From contig NZ_CP037920.1 of the NCBI RefSeq assembly GCF_007748195.1, positions 2,667,501 to 2,731,500 on the forward strand: a DNA stretch of 64,000 bases, written 5' to 3'. Position numbers and translations under genes: made by a program. The notes below the pieces were generated by a model. The model ran no database searches. It saw nothing but the letters and a program-made list of their open reading frames with translations, and was not told the origin of the DNA. The stretch comes from Gimesia aquarii (GTDB lineage: Bacteria; Planctomycetota; Planctomycetia; Planctomycetales; Planctomycetaceae). Positions 47,802-56,908 of this stretch are shown here, one piece after another (the first letter of the stretch is position 1; each line of letters opens with the position of its first letter).

Positions 47802-48308
47802 TCAATCTGATTCTGAAGATTCTTTACGAACGAATTCGACGTCAATAATATCCTCTTCTTTTACGGAAGGGCTCGGCTGTGTAAAGTCCTGAAATCCTCC
47901 GCTGCCAGACTGAAAACTGGATTGAGCCTGAACCTGCATCATCGCCCGTTGTTTAACCCATTCACCCACTCTGACTTTCAGTAATTCTCGAAATGCGGGA
48001 ATCAAAAGACTGAATCCCACCAGATCGGTCATGATACCAGGAGTGATTAAAAACGCACCCGCGATCAAAATCATCAACCCGTCCAGCAGCACTTCCGTTG
48101 GAGGTTGTCCTTGTACCATATTCTGTTGGATTTTTTTCCACGCCTGCGAACCCTGCTTCCGCGCCAGCCAGGCACCCAGGATTCCCGTCAAGACAACCAA
48201 TCCAAACGTAACGGTAGGACTGGTCAGCGAACTGAACCACAACAGCAGCCAGAGTTCTGCCAAAGGAATGATCGTGAATAAAAGAAACAGCCGTAACAGC
48301 ACAATCAA
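47802..48308 (-). CDS. fxsA: FxsA family membrane protein
   Basis: A 168-residue membrane protein with about three helices, matching FxsA (suppressor of F exclusion of phage T7): LFTIIPLAELWLLLWF at the N-terminus, TGILGAWLARKQGSQAW, and LLDGLMILIAGAFLITPGI. The Ser/Gln-rich tail (about 125-150) and the acidic end EEDIIDVEF are also family-like. A TTG at 48308 and a GTG at 48302 are alternative starts, and GTG gives the more typical start. No operon partner. Confidence 0.85.
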   Translation of the reverse strand: MIVLLRLFLLFTIIPLAELWLLLWFSSLTSPTVTFGLVVLTGILGAWLARKQGSQAWKKIQQNMVQGQPPTEVLLDGLMILIAGAFLITPGIMTDLVGFSLLIPAFRELLKVRVGEWVKQRAMMQVQAQSSFQSGSGGFQDFTQPSPSVKEEDIIDVEFVRKESSESD

Positions 48309-49151
48309 CTACCAATCGTTTAAGATTACAAAAGACACTCATGGCTATTCTATACCAAACAGATGTTGCTGAACATCCCCACTCTTCTGATCCCAGAAAG
48401 GATTTCATTGAACGAATTCTCAAAAATTTCACAACCAGCCGCGCTCATCGTGATATCAGGGCAGGGGCTAATCTCAAACGGCCTTTCAGTTTGAAGTCAT
48501 TTCAGGAGAAAGCTCCTTGCCATTTTCAGTACTTATTTTCAACTTGACACCGCCGCGCCTCTGACGAAATTACTCACTTTTGCGTCGCGCGCGCGAGTGA
48601 AAAATTTCTGGATGCTGAATTTAAATTCTCCTGCGGATGTTATCACTATAAAACCCACTCGTTTGAGAAAGATTTTTGTTGGCAAGCTAGAAACCGGTTT
48701 CCAATTTTCACTACTATTTGTACTCAATTTGACTCTGCCAGAGCATAATTCAGCGATCCACTGGTCACGAAAGTACCAACCCTCAGACAAAACTGCGCAA
48801 ATATCAAACTTGACCCACCTGCGCCATTTGCAAAGATAGTCAGATCTCAACCAACAAATCTTTCCCCAACCAGAAAGCAGATCCAAATTACGAAAAAAGA
48901 AACACAACATCGCAGACTTCTTTTCCAAAAGCGTCAAATAAAACCCGTAGTGTGAAGAGAACAGACTCTGTCCCCACACAGGCGAAACAAAACTCACACG
49001 AAACGATTCTATCTGATATCGCTCGAAAACGCAGAGATGAATATCCAACAGTGGTGTTGTATGAGCAGGTAGCAAAATGGCATGGAAATCTGAATCAAAA
49101 AAAACATGGGGATGAGGTTATCGTCAGTAAACCGTAATTTACCGGACAACA
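48309..49151. other. Gene-poor region with a REP-like palindromic element
   Basis: About 840 bases with no gene I can support. The long minus-strand frame at 48539-49075 has Cys/Trp/Phe-rich composition typical of antisense frames, and I reject it. The stretch 48950-48980 carries an imperfect palindrome with GTGTG and CACAC at its ends and ACAGA-C-TCTGT inside, which looks like a REP/RAYT-type intergenic element. A 61-residue plus frame at 48952-49137 overlaps it and is doubtful. Confidence 0.45.
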
Positions 49152-49598
49152 TCACAAAAAGGTACTGACCTCATCACCAAAAAGAAAGATCGTTACGGCA
49201 ATCAAAGCCAGTCCGATTCCGAGCCACTTCGTCCACGCATTCAGCTTCTTCTCTTCGAATAGAACAAATAAAAAGCACATACCGGCTATACAAGCAACAA
49301 AAATTGCGTTCAAAAAGAATGCAAGGAGAGAACTACTGAAATAAACAAAGTACATCTCGCGGCTAATTGGGATTATTGGGAAGTAGGCAGGTAATACAAT
49401 CTCATGTGGATGATCTGACCGCCAATGGTCGCAATAAAAACAGGCTGGCCAGCCAAAATACCTTTCGATTTCGCGACCAGGCTTGCGGTCATTTCGACCA
49501 CCCCAACCAGGGTTCCATGAAAAGGCATTGATAACGATGAAGGCGATCACACCCCATTTGATAACGGATTTCATTTCTTGTCGAATGGATGAGGTCAT
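49152..49598 (-). CDS. Hypothetical membrane protein
   Basis: About 148 residues with three hydrophobic segments: VIKWGVIAFIVINAF, a long one over LLAFFLNAIFVACIAGMCF, and WLGIGLALIAVTIFLF. A short outside loop contains WGGRNDRKPGREIE. No family recognised. The ATG at 49598 is preferred because the longer frame up to 49727 adds a segment without helix or signal features. An ATG at 49574 is a shorter option. Confidence 0.55.
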   Translation of the reverse strand: MTSSIRQEMKSVIKWGVIAFIVINAFSWNPGWGGRNDRKPGREIERYFGWPACFYCDHWRSDHPHEIVLPAYFPIIPISREMYFVYFSSSLLAFFLNAIFVACIAGMCFLFVLFEEKKLNAWTKWLGIGLALIAVTIFLFGDEVSTFL

Positions 49599-49900
49599 CG
49601 TGATACCAATTGAGAAGTAGTCGTAATTGAGATCCAGACGAAATATGATACCGCACCAAGTGCCATTATATCGAAGAATAGGTTGATCAGGCAAATTCCG
49701 AAGGTGAATTGTCTGTCGAATATTCATTTACAGGATACTCTATTTTTAGAAAATAACTTGATGTCTTAACTACGACGAGATAATTTGAGTTTGTTAAGGA
49801 TCCCTATTGAGAATTGAAAGCAAGTGATTATAGGTCTGATTCCATATCTTAGATCAAGTTAGGTAGCATTCGATAAGTCGAGAAAACGAAAGGTTCTGCA

Positions 49901-50398
49901 ATGACTGAATTGGAGATCTGGATCGAGAAACAGAAGATTCACGAGCTATGTGCGCGTTACACGCTTACTATAGATCGCCACGACATCGAAGGTTGGACCG
50001 ACTGTTTCACCGAAGACGCATCGTTCGGATTCGGTGACGTCGCCTTGCGCGGTCGAGACAAGATTGCAGCATATGGCCAAGTTCACAAAGAGCTAGGATC
50101 GCGGCATCTCAATACATCGTTGCTGTTCGAAATCGATTCAAGTGGGCAGCGCGCCACAGGACAATCGACTACCGTGGTCATCTTTGCGACGAGGCAGGGC
50201 TACAAACTCGCCTTTCTGGGGCGCTATGACGACGAGGTTCTCAAAGTCGACGGACGTTGGCTGTTCTCGCGCCGCTGGGTTGCCGCAGACCCGCTTCCGG
50301 AAGATCCTGAGTTGGATCTGCTTGGTACGGACCCAGAGTTGGCGCCCCTGTTTCAGCAATTGCTGGATGTGTTCCAGAGGCTGGGAGATCCCGCATAG
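49901..50398 (+). CDS. SnoaL/NTF2-like protein
   Basis: A 165-residue SnoaL-like (NTF2-fold) protein. Typical motifs are IEKQKIHELCARYTLTIDRHDIEGW, DCFTEDASFGFGDVALRGRD and KVDGRWLFSRRWVAADPL. The family includes polyketide cyclases and hydroxysteroid isomerases, but the actual substrate is unknown. The base composition looks higher in G+C than the flanking AT-rich region, suggesting transfer. A short ORF with a perfect ribosome site lies 28 bases after the stop. Confidence 0.82.
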   Translation: MTELEIWIEKQKIHELCARYTLTIDRHDIEGWTDCFTEDASFGFGDVALRGRDKIAAYGQVHKELGSRHLNTSLLFEIDSSGQRATGQSTTVVIFATRQGYKLAFLGRYDDEVLKVDGRWLFSRRWVAADPLPEDPELDLLGTDPELAPLFQQLLDVFQRLGDPA

Positions 50399-50426
50399 CA
50401 GTAGGGTTAAAAGGAGGCAGACCCCG

Positions 50427-50486
50427 ATGCGGACTGTTGATTTGATATCGAACTTACAGCTTGATAATGTGATTTTGAAGAAGTAG
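50427..50486 (+). CDS. Possible 19-residue peptide with strong ribosome site
   Basis: Short frame MRTVDLISNLQLDNVILKK followed by TAG. It has AAGGAGG six to nine bases before ATG 50427, one of the strongest ribosome sites in this part of the window. It may be a real micro-peptide, a leader peptide for the next gene, or the first codons of a decayed gene. The same frame continues upstream without a start belonging to a known gene. Confidence 0.3.
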   Translation: MRTVDLISNLQLDNVILKK

Positions 50487-50548
50487 TGAAACTTCAACAG
50501 GTAATTGGGCATTCTTCGAAAACGATATTTTAAAAGCACGAGGTTTTT

Positions 50549-51025
50549 ATGGCGATCACAATGAATGATCTCACGATTAGTCCTGAAGGTATTGATTTCG
50601 ACTCTCTTCTGAGCGACTGGACATGGGCAATGCCTGAACCGCTGAGACCTGTCCTGCTCACGGCGATGGGTGATGTCTTTGCTCAAAGTGAATCAGGAGC
50701 CGTCTACTTCATCGACATGGTTGAAGGCCTCGTCATACCTATTGCCGACGATGGTCCTTCGTTTCAGGGATTACTTTCCGATACACAATTCGTGACCGAC
50801 CACTTTTTTCCATCGCGCGTTGTGCAATTACGCAATGCGGGAAAAAATCTAGAATCACAAAAGGTCTACAGCCATAAACAACCGCTTGTACTTGGCGGGA
50901 ACGATGATAGTGATAATGTTGAGGTAACGGATGTTGGGGTTCATGTCAGTATCCATGGACAAATCCACCAGCAGGTCAAAGATCTACCAGATGGAACACC
51001 CATCTCAGACATCAAGATCGAATGA
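50549..51025 (+). CDS. DUF1851 protein, T6SS immunity Tdi1-like
   Basis: A 158-residue protein. The motif AMGDVFAQSESGAVYFIDMVEGLV matches DUF1851, a family that includes immunity proteins against type VI secretion DNase-type toxins (Tdi1). This family link is from memory of the pattern. No toxin gene or secretion gene is adjacent. It could be an orphan immunity gene, acquired as protection, or a household protein of the same fold. Confidence 0.65.
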   Translation: MAITMNDLTISPEGIDFDSLLSDWTWAMPEPLRPVLLTAMGDVFAQSESGAVYFIDMVEGLVIPIADDGPSFQGLLSDTQFVTDHFFPSRVVQLRNAGKNLESQKVYSHKQPLVLGGNDDSDNVEVTDVGVHVSIHGQIHQQVKDLPDGTPISDIKIE

Positions 51026-51132
51026 TGATTCCTGATTCATCCTTAAAGCGAAACCAGATTTCTTTTAATTTCAATAGAAAAGCCAAGAGTCAATACTGAC
51101 AGAGATCATGAAAAGAAGAAAGAAATTGCGCC

Positions 51133-51906
51133 TTGACAGAACAGACTGAGCCACCGATGGATATGGTTTTCTCGTTTTACGAGGGAGTGAAACGTAAGGG
51201 ACCAGGCAGTGAGGCATCTACTCTAAAAGCGTTTTCACTGCTACATGATCTGCCCGAACTTCCTCGAATTGTGGAGTTCGGATGCGGTGCGGGGGTCGCA
51301 TCGATTCCATTGGCTCGAAGTCTCCCCTGTCACTTGTCAGCAGTGGACATTCACCAGCCATTTCTCGATAAATTGAATGCGGTAACCGCTCGTGAGGGAC
51401 TGGCAGATCGGATCACGACCGTTAAAGCTGATATGACAAATCCACCTTTTGCAAACCACTCTTTTGATTTGATCTGGTCGGAAAGTGCAATCTACAATGT
51501 TGGATATGAGCATGGCTTGCGATTGTGGAAGCCTCTTTTGAAGCCAGCTGGGTATATCGCGGTAACAGAAGCCGTGTGGCTGACAACAGAACCACCACAC
51601 AATGCGAAGGAGTTCTGGGATGCTGAATATCCCTTAATGACGACAGTGGATGAGAACCTGAAGAGAATGTGCGTTTCGGGATTTGATCCCGTTGATCACT
51701 TCGTCCTCCCATCAGCAGACTGGCAAAACTACTACGGCCCACTACAGGACCATGTAAATGATTTTCGGTCGAACCGTTTAACAGATGCAACAGCTCAATT
51801 ATTCGCCGACAGCCTGCAGAGAGAAATCGATGTATGGAAGGATTGCAGAGACAGCTTCGGATATTGCTTTTTTATTGGCAAAGCGAGTGAAATCTCCAGA
51901 ACCTGA
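51133..51906 (+). CDS. SAM-dependent class I methyltransferase
   Basis: A 257-residue methyltransferase. SAM-binding motif I is VEFGCGAGVASIPLA, and SAVDIHQPFLDKL and ADMTNPPFANHSFDLIWSES are the next strands. Typical Rossmann-like order and length. The substrate is unknown. TTG 51133 and ATG 51157 are possible starts, and ATG would give MDMVFSFYEG, similar to relatives. It sits alone between the DUF1851 and nitroreductase-like genes. Confidence 0.85.
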   Translation: MTEQTEPPMDMVFSFYEGVKRKGPGSEASTLKAFSLLHDLPELPRIVEFGCGAGVASIPLARSLPCHLSAVDIHQPFLDKLNAVTAREGLADRITTVKADMTNPPFANHSFDLIWSESAIYNVGYEHGLRLWKPLLKPAGYIAVTEAVWLTTEPPHNAKEFWDAEYPLMTTVDENLKRMCVSGFDPVDHFVLPSADWQNYYGPLQDHVNDFRSNRLTDATAQLFADSLQREIDVWKDCRDSFGYCFFIGKASEISRT

Positions 51907-52077
51907 TTTTGATCTATATCTAATGTGAATAAAAGCAATCGGTTGTCTCTTGAAGGGCACGTTTCCGCTCCATATCATTTGCGGGATAGATGACAGAGTT
52001 GAATTCTCTGAATTGTGAAATTATTAATTAATTTTCAAGCTTAGCCTTGCCTGTTGATCAGGCTCTATGGATCGAAT

Positions 52078-52734
52078 ATGGACTATAAGACAATTGAAAA
52101 TGTAATCCGAACTCGCAAGACTGAGAAAGTGCTGTGTGACGTCGAGGAATTTAAGCCCGTTCCTGCAGACATTGCTGAACGCAATCGGGAAATCGTGCTT
52201 CAGGCGATTAAGACCGCTGGTTGGGCGCCGTTTCATTATCCGCGGAAAGTGGAGGAGATTGCAGAACCGTGGCGTGCTCATATTTTATGGCACGAGGATG
52301 TCAAAAAAGCGGCGAACTACCTCCGCGATGAGTTAAACGTCACTACCAAAGAACCCAGACTCACTGCCGCATGCAGCGCGTTAGTACTCGTGACATGGTT
52401 GCCAGAGTTCTATGACCTCGAATCACAAAATGCTTCGAAACTCGCTCGGGAAGATCAGCTTGCACGTGATGAAGAGCATCTGGCTGCTGCTTCCGCCATG
52501 GTTCAGAACCTGTTGCTGATTCTCACCGCTCATGGCATGGGAACCTACTGGTCGAGTGGTGGGAAATATCGAAAATCAGAGATGTTTCGTTATTTGGGCA
52601 TTCCGAATGAGGAACGTCTGCTGGCGGCAGTTTTTATCGAATACCCGGAAATGAGAGATGATTCACGGGAACGCAAAGCGGGGAGCCAGCGAAATCATCG
52701 GTGTGAAGAGTGGATTCGCGAAGTGACCATTTAA
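52078..52734 (+). CDS. Nitroreductase-family flavoprotein
   Basis: About 218 residues. TIENVIRTRKTEKVLCD is the typical start with the FMN-binding Arg segment. QAIKTAGWAPFHYP and LLILTAHGMGTYWSSGGKYR also match the nitroreductase fold. It probably reduces a nitro, quinone or similar compound with NAD(P)H. ATG 52078 is chosen from the alignment. TTG 52054 would add eight residues. No operon partner. Confidence 0.85.
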   Translation: MDYKTIENVIRTRKTEKVLCDVEEFKPVPADIAERNREIVLQAIKTAGWAPFHYPRKVEEIAEPWRAHILWHEDVKKAANYLRDELNVTTKEPRLTAACSALVLVTWLPEFYDLESQNASKLAREDQLARDEEHLAAASAMVQNLLLILTAHGMGTYWSSGGKYRKSEMFRYLGIPNEERLLAAVFIEYPEMRDDSRERKAGSQRNHRCEEWIREVTI

Positions 52735-52835
52735 AATGAACAAATAAAGGGCAGTAAATATCGATAGCGGATTGCTTAGAAATCGGTTTCGAACACAAAC
52801 AGCACAACAGGCAATGTTTTTTTCAGATCAGTCCC

Positions 52836-53297
52836 TTATCCGCCAACCAGGTCTTCTGGTTGTGACACCGAATTTTCTTTCAGACCGATGAAGATTTTTA
52901 ATGCATATTTTGCCAGGTTTTGCATTTCGCTGATTGTGCTCACGTCCTGGAGTGATTTCATACACTTTTTCAGTTTATAAAAGTCGAATTCCTCTGTCTC
53001 ATCCAGATTATAAAATCCCATCTTCCAACCCTCAAAGTAGCGGCGCTGGATCGAGTGGGAAATGATTCGGTTGACACGACAATGCCGTTTGTCAACCTGG
53101 ATTCTGGCAAATACTGATTCGACGTCATTATATTCACCTTCCAGGACCTGAAAAAAATGGCCGCGATCATAAACCAAAATCCCAGAAATATCCTGGTTTG
53201 TATTGTTCTGATGTGCAACACTTAAGATTTTATTTAATCCGGCTCTTGTCATAGGAGCCCTACTTTTACTGACATAGATCAGTTGATAGAGTTTCAT
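52836..53297 (-). CDS. Stand-alone BLUF blue-light photoreceptor
   Basis: A 153-residue BLUF (blue light using FAD) protein. The residues that make the photocycle are all at the right spacing compared with AppA (Tyr21, Asn45, Gln63, Trp104, Met106): here Tyr8, Asn32, Gln50, Trp91 and Met93. Motifs LYQLIYVS, FFQVLEG and GWKMGFYNL are visible. The C-terminal 50 residues form helices that can signal to a partner. No output domain is fused, so it acts through a protein partner. No partner is nearby. Confidence 0.92.
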   Translation of the reverse strand: MKLYQLIYVSKSRAPMTRAGLNKILSVAHQNNTNQDISGILVYDRGHFFQVLEGEYNDVESVFARIQVDKRHCRVNRIISHSIQRRYFEGWKMGFYNLDETEEFDFYKLKKCMKSLQDVSTISEMQNLAKYALKIFIGLKENSVSQPEDLVGG

Positions 53298-53532
53298 AAA
53301 GATTTAACCGGTAAAACGAAGATCACTAATGAAAGCACGCATTTTCTGAATATTTAATAATCTTTATCGGTTTAATGGGGAGGTAAATATATCAAAAAAC
53401 TCTTTAGTCATCTTCTTTTCAGTAATTTGATTAAAGACTTTTCTATGGCCAGCTAATTTCGGTCAGGCTTAAATGTGTTTGGTTGACTCTAAATTCGGTT
53501 ATCTTGAATGTTAGCCGTCTACAGGGGGTAAA

Positions 53533-53976
53533 ATGAAAGCCAAAATATCGACGGTGATTAAAACGAGCGAAAATCAAATGTGGGACGAACTCCAAAAAAC
53601 TTCCTCTTTGATGTATGTTGCTTCGCCAATATTGAAATTTAAACCGGAGCAAGGGCATCCTGTTCCGGAAAAGTGGGATCTGGGAACCGAGTACAAACTC
53701 CAAGTATCCTTTTTTGGCATCTTGCCTCTTGGAAGTCATATTATAAATTTGGTCGAATTGAACAAGGAAGAAAATCGGATCGTTTCTCATGAACATGGTA
53801 GCTTAACAAGCACATGGAATCACATTATCAAATTTAATGCGATGAATGATGAAACGATTGAATATACAGACGAAGTCGAAATCCATGCCGGAATAGGGAC
53901 ATTATTTGTTTGGTTGTTTGCTCATATTTTCTACAGGCATCGACAAAACAAATGGAAAAAACTGCTTCATAATTAA
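53533..53976 (+). CDS. SRPBCC-like protein
   Basis: A 147-residue protein of the START/SRPBCC (polyketide cyclase-like) fold, recognised from VIKTSENQMWDELQKTSSLMY, the beta strands around LGTEYKLQVSFFGILPLGSHIINL and a final helix. A hydrophobic segment (FVWLFAHIFY) lies at the end. Ligand unknown. It is between the BLUF gene and the small membrane protein, with no obvious operon. GGGG at 53524-53527 serves as ribosome site. Confidence 0.65.
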   Translation: MKAKISTVIKTSENQMWDELQKTSSLMYVASPILKFKPEQGHPVPEKWDLGTEYKLQVSFFGILPLGSHIINLVELNKEENRIVSHEHGSLTSTWNHIIKFNAMNDETIEYTDEVEIHAGIGTLFVWLFAHIFYRHRQNKWKKLLHN

Positions 53977-54053
53977 CCGTTTTATGCACATAGATGAATT
54001 AAATTAAGTGATCAGGTCCTTTCAGCTCACTTCAGAAGAGATTCGATGGTGTT

Positions 54054-54473
54054 TTATTCTGGAGTACTTTCTGCTTCTGCTTCTCTCGGGACAATTGTTT
54101 CTGCTTCGCCACCAAAATTAAAGAGTTCGTCGTTTGACTGATTTTCAAAATCGTCCAATTGATGACCTATGGAACGAAATGTCTGGCTGTTTCCCGTCAG
54201 TTTTGGGGCTCCATTCGTAAAATCAAAGCTCATGCCCTTCCAAAGTGCAACAACAACAATCACGGTACCGAACAAAGAGAAAAAAGTCCCGGGGGCTGCC
54301 TGTTTCAGTAAGAGTCGATTTTTGCCCCAGGCTGCAGAGAGGTCTCCTGCTTTATCGAAGACTCCGTGATCAAATAACTTATATCCCATATAAGCAAAAC
54401 CGAGACCAACCAATAACGACACAATTCGATACAGGCTCAGCATGATGACCATCATAATAATTTCTGAGTTCAT
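54054..54473 (-). CDS. Small membrane protein
   Basis: A 139-residue protein with two helices (IVSLLVGLGFAYMGYKLF and FSLFGTVIVVVALWKG) and an acidic C-terminal tail ending EAESTPE. AGGAG lies upstream of ATG 54473. No family recognised. It lies near the 82-residue protein but the two have separate terminators. Confidence 0.65.
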   Translation of the reverse strand: MNSEIIMMVIMLSLYRIVSLLVGLGFAYMGYKLFDHGVFDKAGDLSAAWGKNRLLLKQAAPGTFFSLFGTVIVVVALWKGMSFDFTNGAPKLTGNSQTFRSIGHQLDDFENQSNDELFNFGGEAETIVPREAEAESTPE

Positions 54474-54687
54474 GTTATTGCTCCTGGGATGTGTGCTTCT
54501 TCAAGAACTTTCAGGACTAAGATGATTTTGTCTATAAATGTAATTTTGAATCACAATCGAAAAATAGCAACAACATTAATGTTATTCAGCGGGATATTTG
54601 CCAAAAACAGTGTCGCAGTACTCTGTTCTCACTTCTCAGGAGTCTCATAGAAAGAATATGGTGTTAGGCTTTTATGAGCGCATCAAA

Positions 54688-54715
54688 AAAGACGGAGCAG
54701 CGATACCCCGTCTTT
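54688..54715 (-). terminator. Rho-independent terminator
   Basis: On the minus strand the stem AAAGACGG ... CCGTCTTT (8 bp, loop 12 bases) is followed by a T-run of six. It lies just after the stop of the 82-residue protein gene (54740), so it should end that transcript. Confidence 0.85.
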
Positions 54716-54739
54716 CCTTTACAGAAATCTAGGTCTTAT

Positions 54740-54988
54740 TCAAAATGCTGCGGGGTCATCAGAAGCGGCGTCAATGAGTTCTCTGCCGTTGATAATTTGG
54801 TAGTTCCCTTTTTCGATACAGTTGACCCGTCTGCCGTAGTGATCTACTAAAAATTGAACTTTGTCGTCAATTTCGATAAATCCTTTTTCAAGATCAAACT
54901 CATGCCGAACTCTCTTGTAACTAGATATTAAGACGGTTTCACCTGAATCGGTGGTCGCATTAATTTGTCCAGTTTTCTTTAAAATCAT
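54740..54988 (-). CDS. Small basic/acidic protein, unrecognised
   Basis: About 82 residues. MILKKTGQINATTDSGETVLISSYKRVRHEFDL reads as a beta-rich start, and NCIEKGNYQIINGRELIDAASDD follows. ATG 54988 has AAGGAAG at a good distance. TTG 54994 adds two residues. It has its own intrinsic terminator, which supports it as a real gene. No function can be given. Confidence 0.65.
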   Translation of the reverse strand: MILKKTGQINATTDSGETVLISSYKRVRHEFDLEKGFIEIDDKVQFLVDHYGRRVNCIEKGNYQIINGRELIDAASDDPAAF

Positions 54989-55299
54989 TCTCAACTTCCT
55001 TTAATGATTTGTACTTTCAATAGAATTACTTGTTAATACTTATCGAGTTTCTACACTCTCTTAACTAATAGCTTTTTCTTAGTACAAACACTCATTTTAC
55101 ATCATAAATTAGGGGATTTCCCCCAGCTTTTTTATGCACTGTTGATACAACTCTTTTGCCACACACAACTGTTGTAATCTGCATGATATGAACGGAGATC
55201 AGGCTTAAAAGCGAGCAGAATATGATTGGAACGACAGTCGTTAGATGTTAGCTCCACGGCTCGAAAAGCTGGAGGTGTAGTAGCACTCGGTATGACTAC
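54989..55299. other. Intergenic region
   Basis: About 310 bases. A short palindrome AACGAC-A-GTCGTT lies near 55231. A 6-bp inverted repeat AGCACT/AGTGCT near 55283-55312 could weakly end the PQQ-like gene on the minus strand. No gene supported. Confidence 0.35.
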
Positions 55300-56667
55300 T
55301 TAGTTAGTGCTGTCATTCGCGAGCGAGTAGCAAACGGCTTCATTGTCATTACGCAAATAGAGTCTGCCATCTGCAATCGCGGGGAAAGTCCATACAACGG
55401 TCCGGCCCATCGTATTCGAGGTTGGCTTGATGGCATGGAAACGTCCGGTTTCGCGGTAGCCTGCTGGTGAGAGTTCCGCGGAGATGATGTCTCCTGTTTC
55501 GCTGAATAAGATATAGTTGTGACCGGACAGCTTCATCAGGAATGCTGTACCGTGTGCACCGCCACGGCCTCGTGTCGAGCCGGTTGTGGGCAAGGCGGAC
55601 TGCCAAAGTCGCTCGCCCGTGTCCCCCCTCGCGCAGATGACGGCTCCACTTCGAATATCGGCTCCGTACAAATATCCTTCATAAAAAATTCCATTACTGG
55701 TTGCGAGATAGACTCCTCGCTTCGGTGATCCTCCCCATAATTTCTCGACTCCCGAAGCATTCCGTTTCAGTTTTAGCATCACACCCTTGCTACCCTCACC
55801 GCCCGTGAATAATAGATCTCCATTACTGATGGGCGGTAGGATCGACATACCGTAATCTGGCTTCAGCGGATGTTGCCAATAGAGCTTTCCATTGGTTGGG
55901 TTCAAACTGCTGATTTGCTCAGGGTCCCAGATCATCAATTGCTCACGACCGCCATGTTTCACGATCGTCGGTGGACAGTAACCGGTTTCTGAACTTGAAA
56001 GCGCACGCCACTGCTCTTTCCCTGTCTTCAAGTCAAATGCGACAACCAGACTCCCCTCACCTCCAACCATACAAATCAGAGTATTGCCATAGACGAGTGG
56101 TGATGCGGAATGACCCCACAACGGAGTTTTCGCTCCATATTGTTCTTTAAAGTTGATGTGCCACACTTTTGTTCCACGCTTTGCATCAACGCATGTCAAA
56201 TCACCTTCAGCCCCCAATGCATAAACCATCTCATCATGGTAACTGGGAGTAGCCCTCGGTCCCCCTCCATACGAAACGGCGTAGGACCGTTCGTATTCGT
56301 AAGACCACAACGGCTTGCCAGTCGTAGCATGGAAGCACAGTAGCCGTTCTTTACCCGTCAATTTGTCTCGTTTGCCTGCGTTGTTGGTGATTTCGCCTGT
56401 TGCCTTTTTGTAATCAAAGATAAATGTCTTCCCATCGGCAATGATCGGACCAGAGTATCCAAACGAGATTGGCTGCCGCCAGACTAGCTTCAATCCATCG
56501 GAAGGAATCGTCGTTAACAACTCCGATTCGTGCACCGATCCATCACGGCGTGGACCGTTCCACTGCGGCCAATCTTCGCCAAGGGTAATCTGGTCGGACG
56601 CTAGCAGCACCAAAAAGCAGAGCAAGAGATGTCGGAGAATCTTGTTCCATCGAACTGAATCAGTCAT
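55300..56667 (-). CDS. Exported PQQ-like beta-propeller protein (second)
   Basis: A 455-residue secreted propeller. Signal peptide near 1-30, then EDWPQWNGPRRDGSVHESELL, the planctomycete start motif shared with the 46346 protein. Blade motifs such as LWSYEYERSYAVSYGGGPR and TPLWGHSASPLVYGNTLIC follow. It is divergent in sequence from the first copy, so these are two family members and not a recent duplicate. The function is probably extracellular redox or binding. Confidence 0.87.
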   Translation of the reverse strand: MTDSVRWNKILRHLLLCFLVLLASDQITLGEDWPQWNGPRRDGSVHESELLTTIPSDGLKLVWRQPISFGYSGPIIADGKTFIFDYKKATGEITNNAGKRDKLTGKERLLCFHATTGKPLWSYEYERSYAVSYGGGPRATPSYHDEMVYALGAEGDLTCVDAKRGTKVWHINFKEQYGAKTPLWGHSASPLVYGNTLICMVGGEGSLVVAFDLKTGKEQWRALSSSETGYCPPTIVKHGGREQLMIWDPEQISSLNPTNGKLYWQHPLKPDYGMSILPPISNGDLLFTGGEGSKGVMLKLKRNASGVEKLWGGSPKRGVYLATSNGIFYEGYLYGADIRSGAVICARGDTGERLWQSALPTTGSTRGRGGAHGTAFLMKLSGHNYILFSETGDIISAELSPAGYRETGRFHAIKPTSNTMGRTVVWTFPAIADGRLYLRNDNEAVCYSLANDSTN

Positions 56668-56908
56668 TAGCTACCTCAAAAGATTAGCCAGCACAGGTGG
56701 AAAGTCGAGTTTGGCGCTGCTCGTGTATTTTCCGCTTTCGGACAGCTTTCATAATAAAAATATCGAGTTGTGTCTAGTTCGCCACTTGAGAATTTCCTCT
56801 TGATTTAGCAAGACTCGCAAGACTAAGCATTTTCATTTCGCCGAGCTGTAGAAGGAACAGATTCAGTATGAAGTAGAAGTCGTAAAGAGGCAGATCTCGA
56901 TATCAATC

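Noticed and set aside
48539-49075. Minus-strand frame of 178 codons
   Set aside because: Composition rich in Cys, Trp and Phe without family resemblance, and it overlaps a palindromic element. It looks like an antisense frame in AT-rich non-coding DNA.
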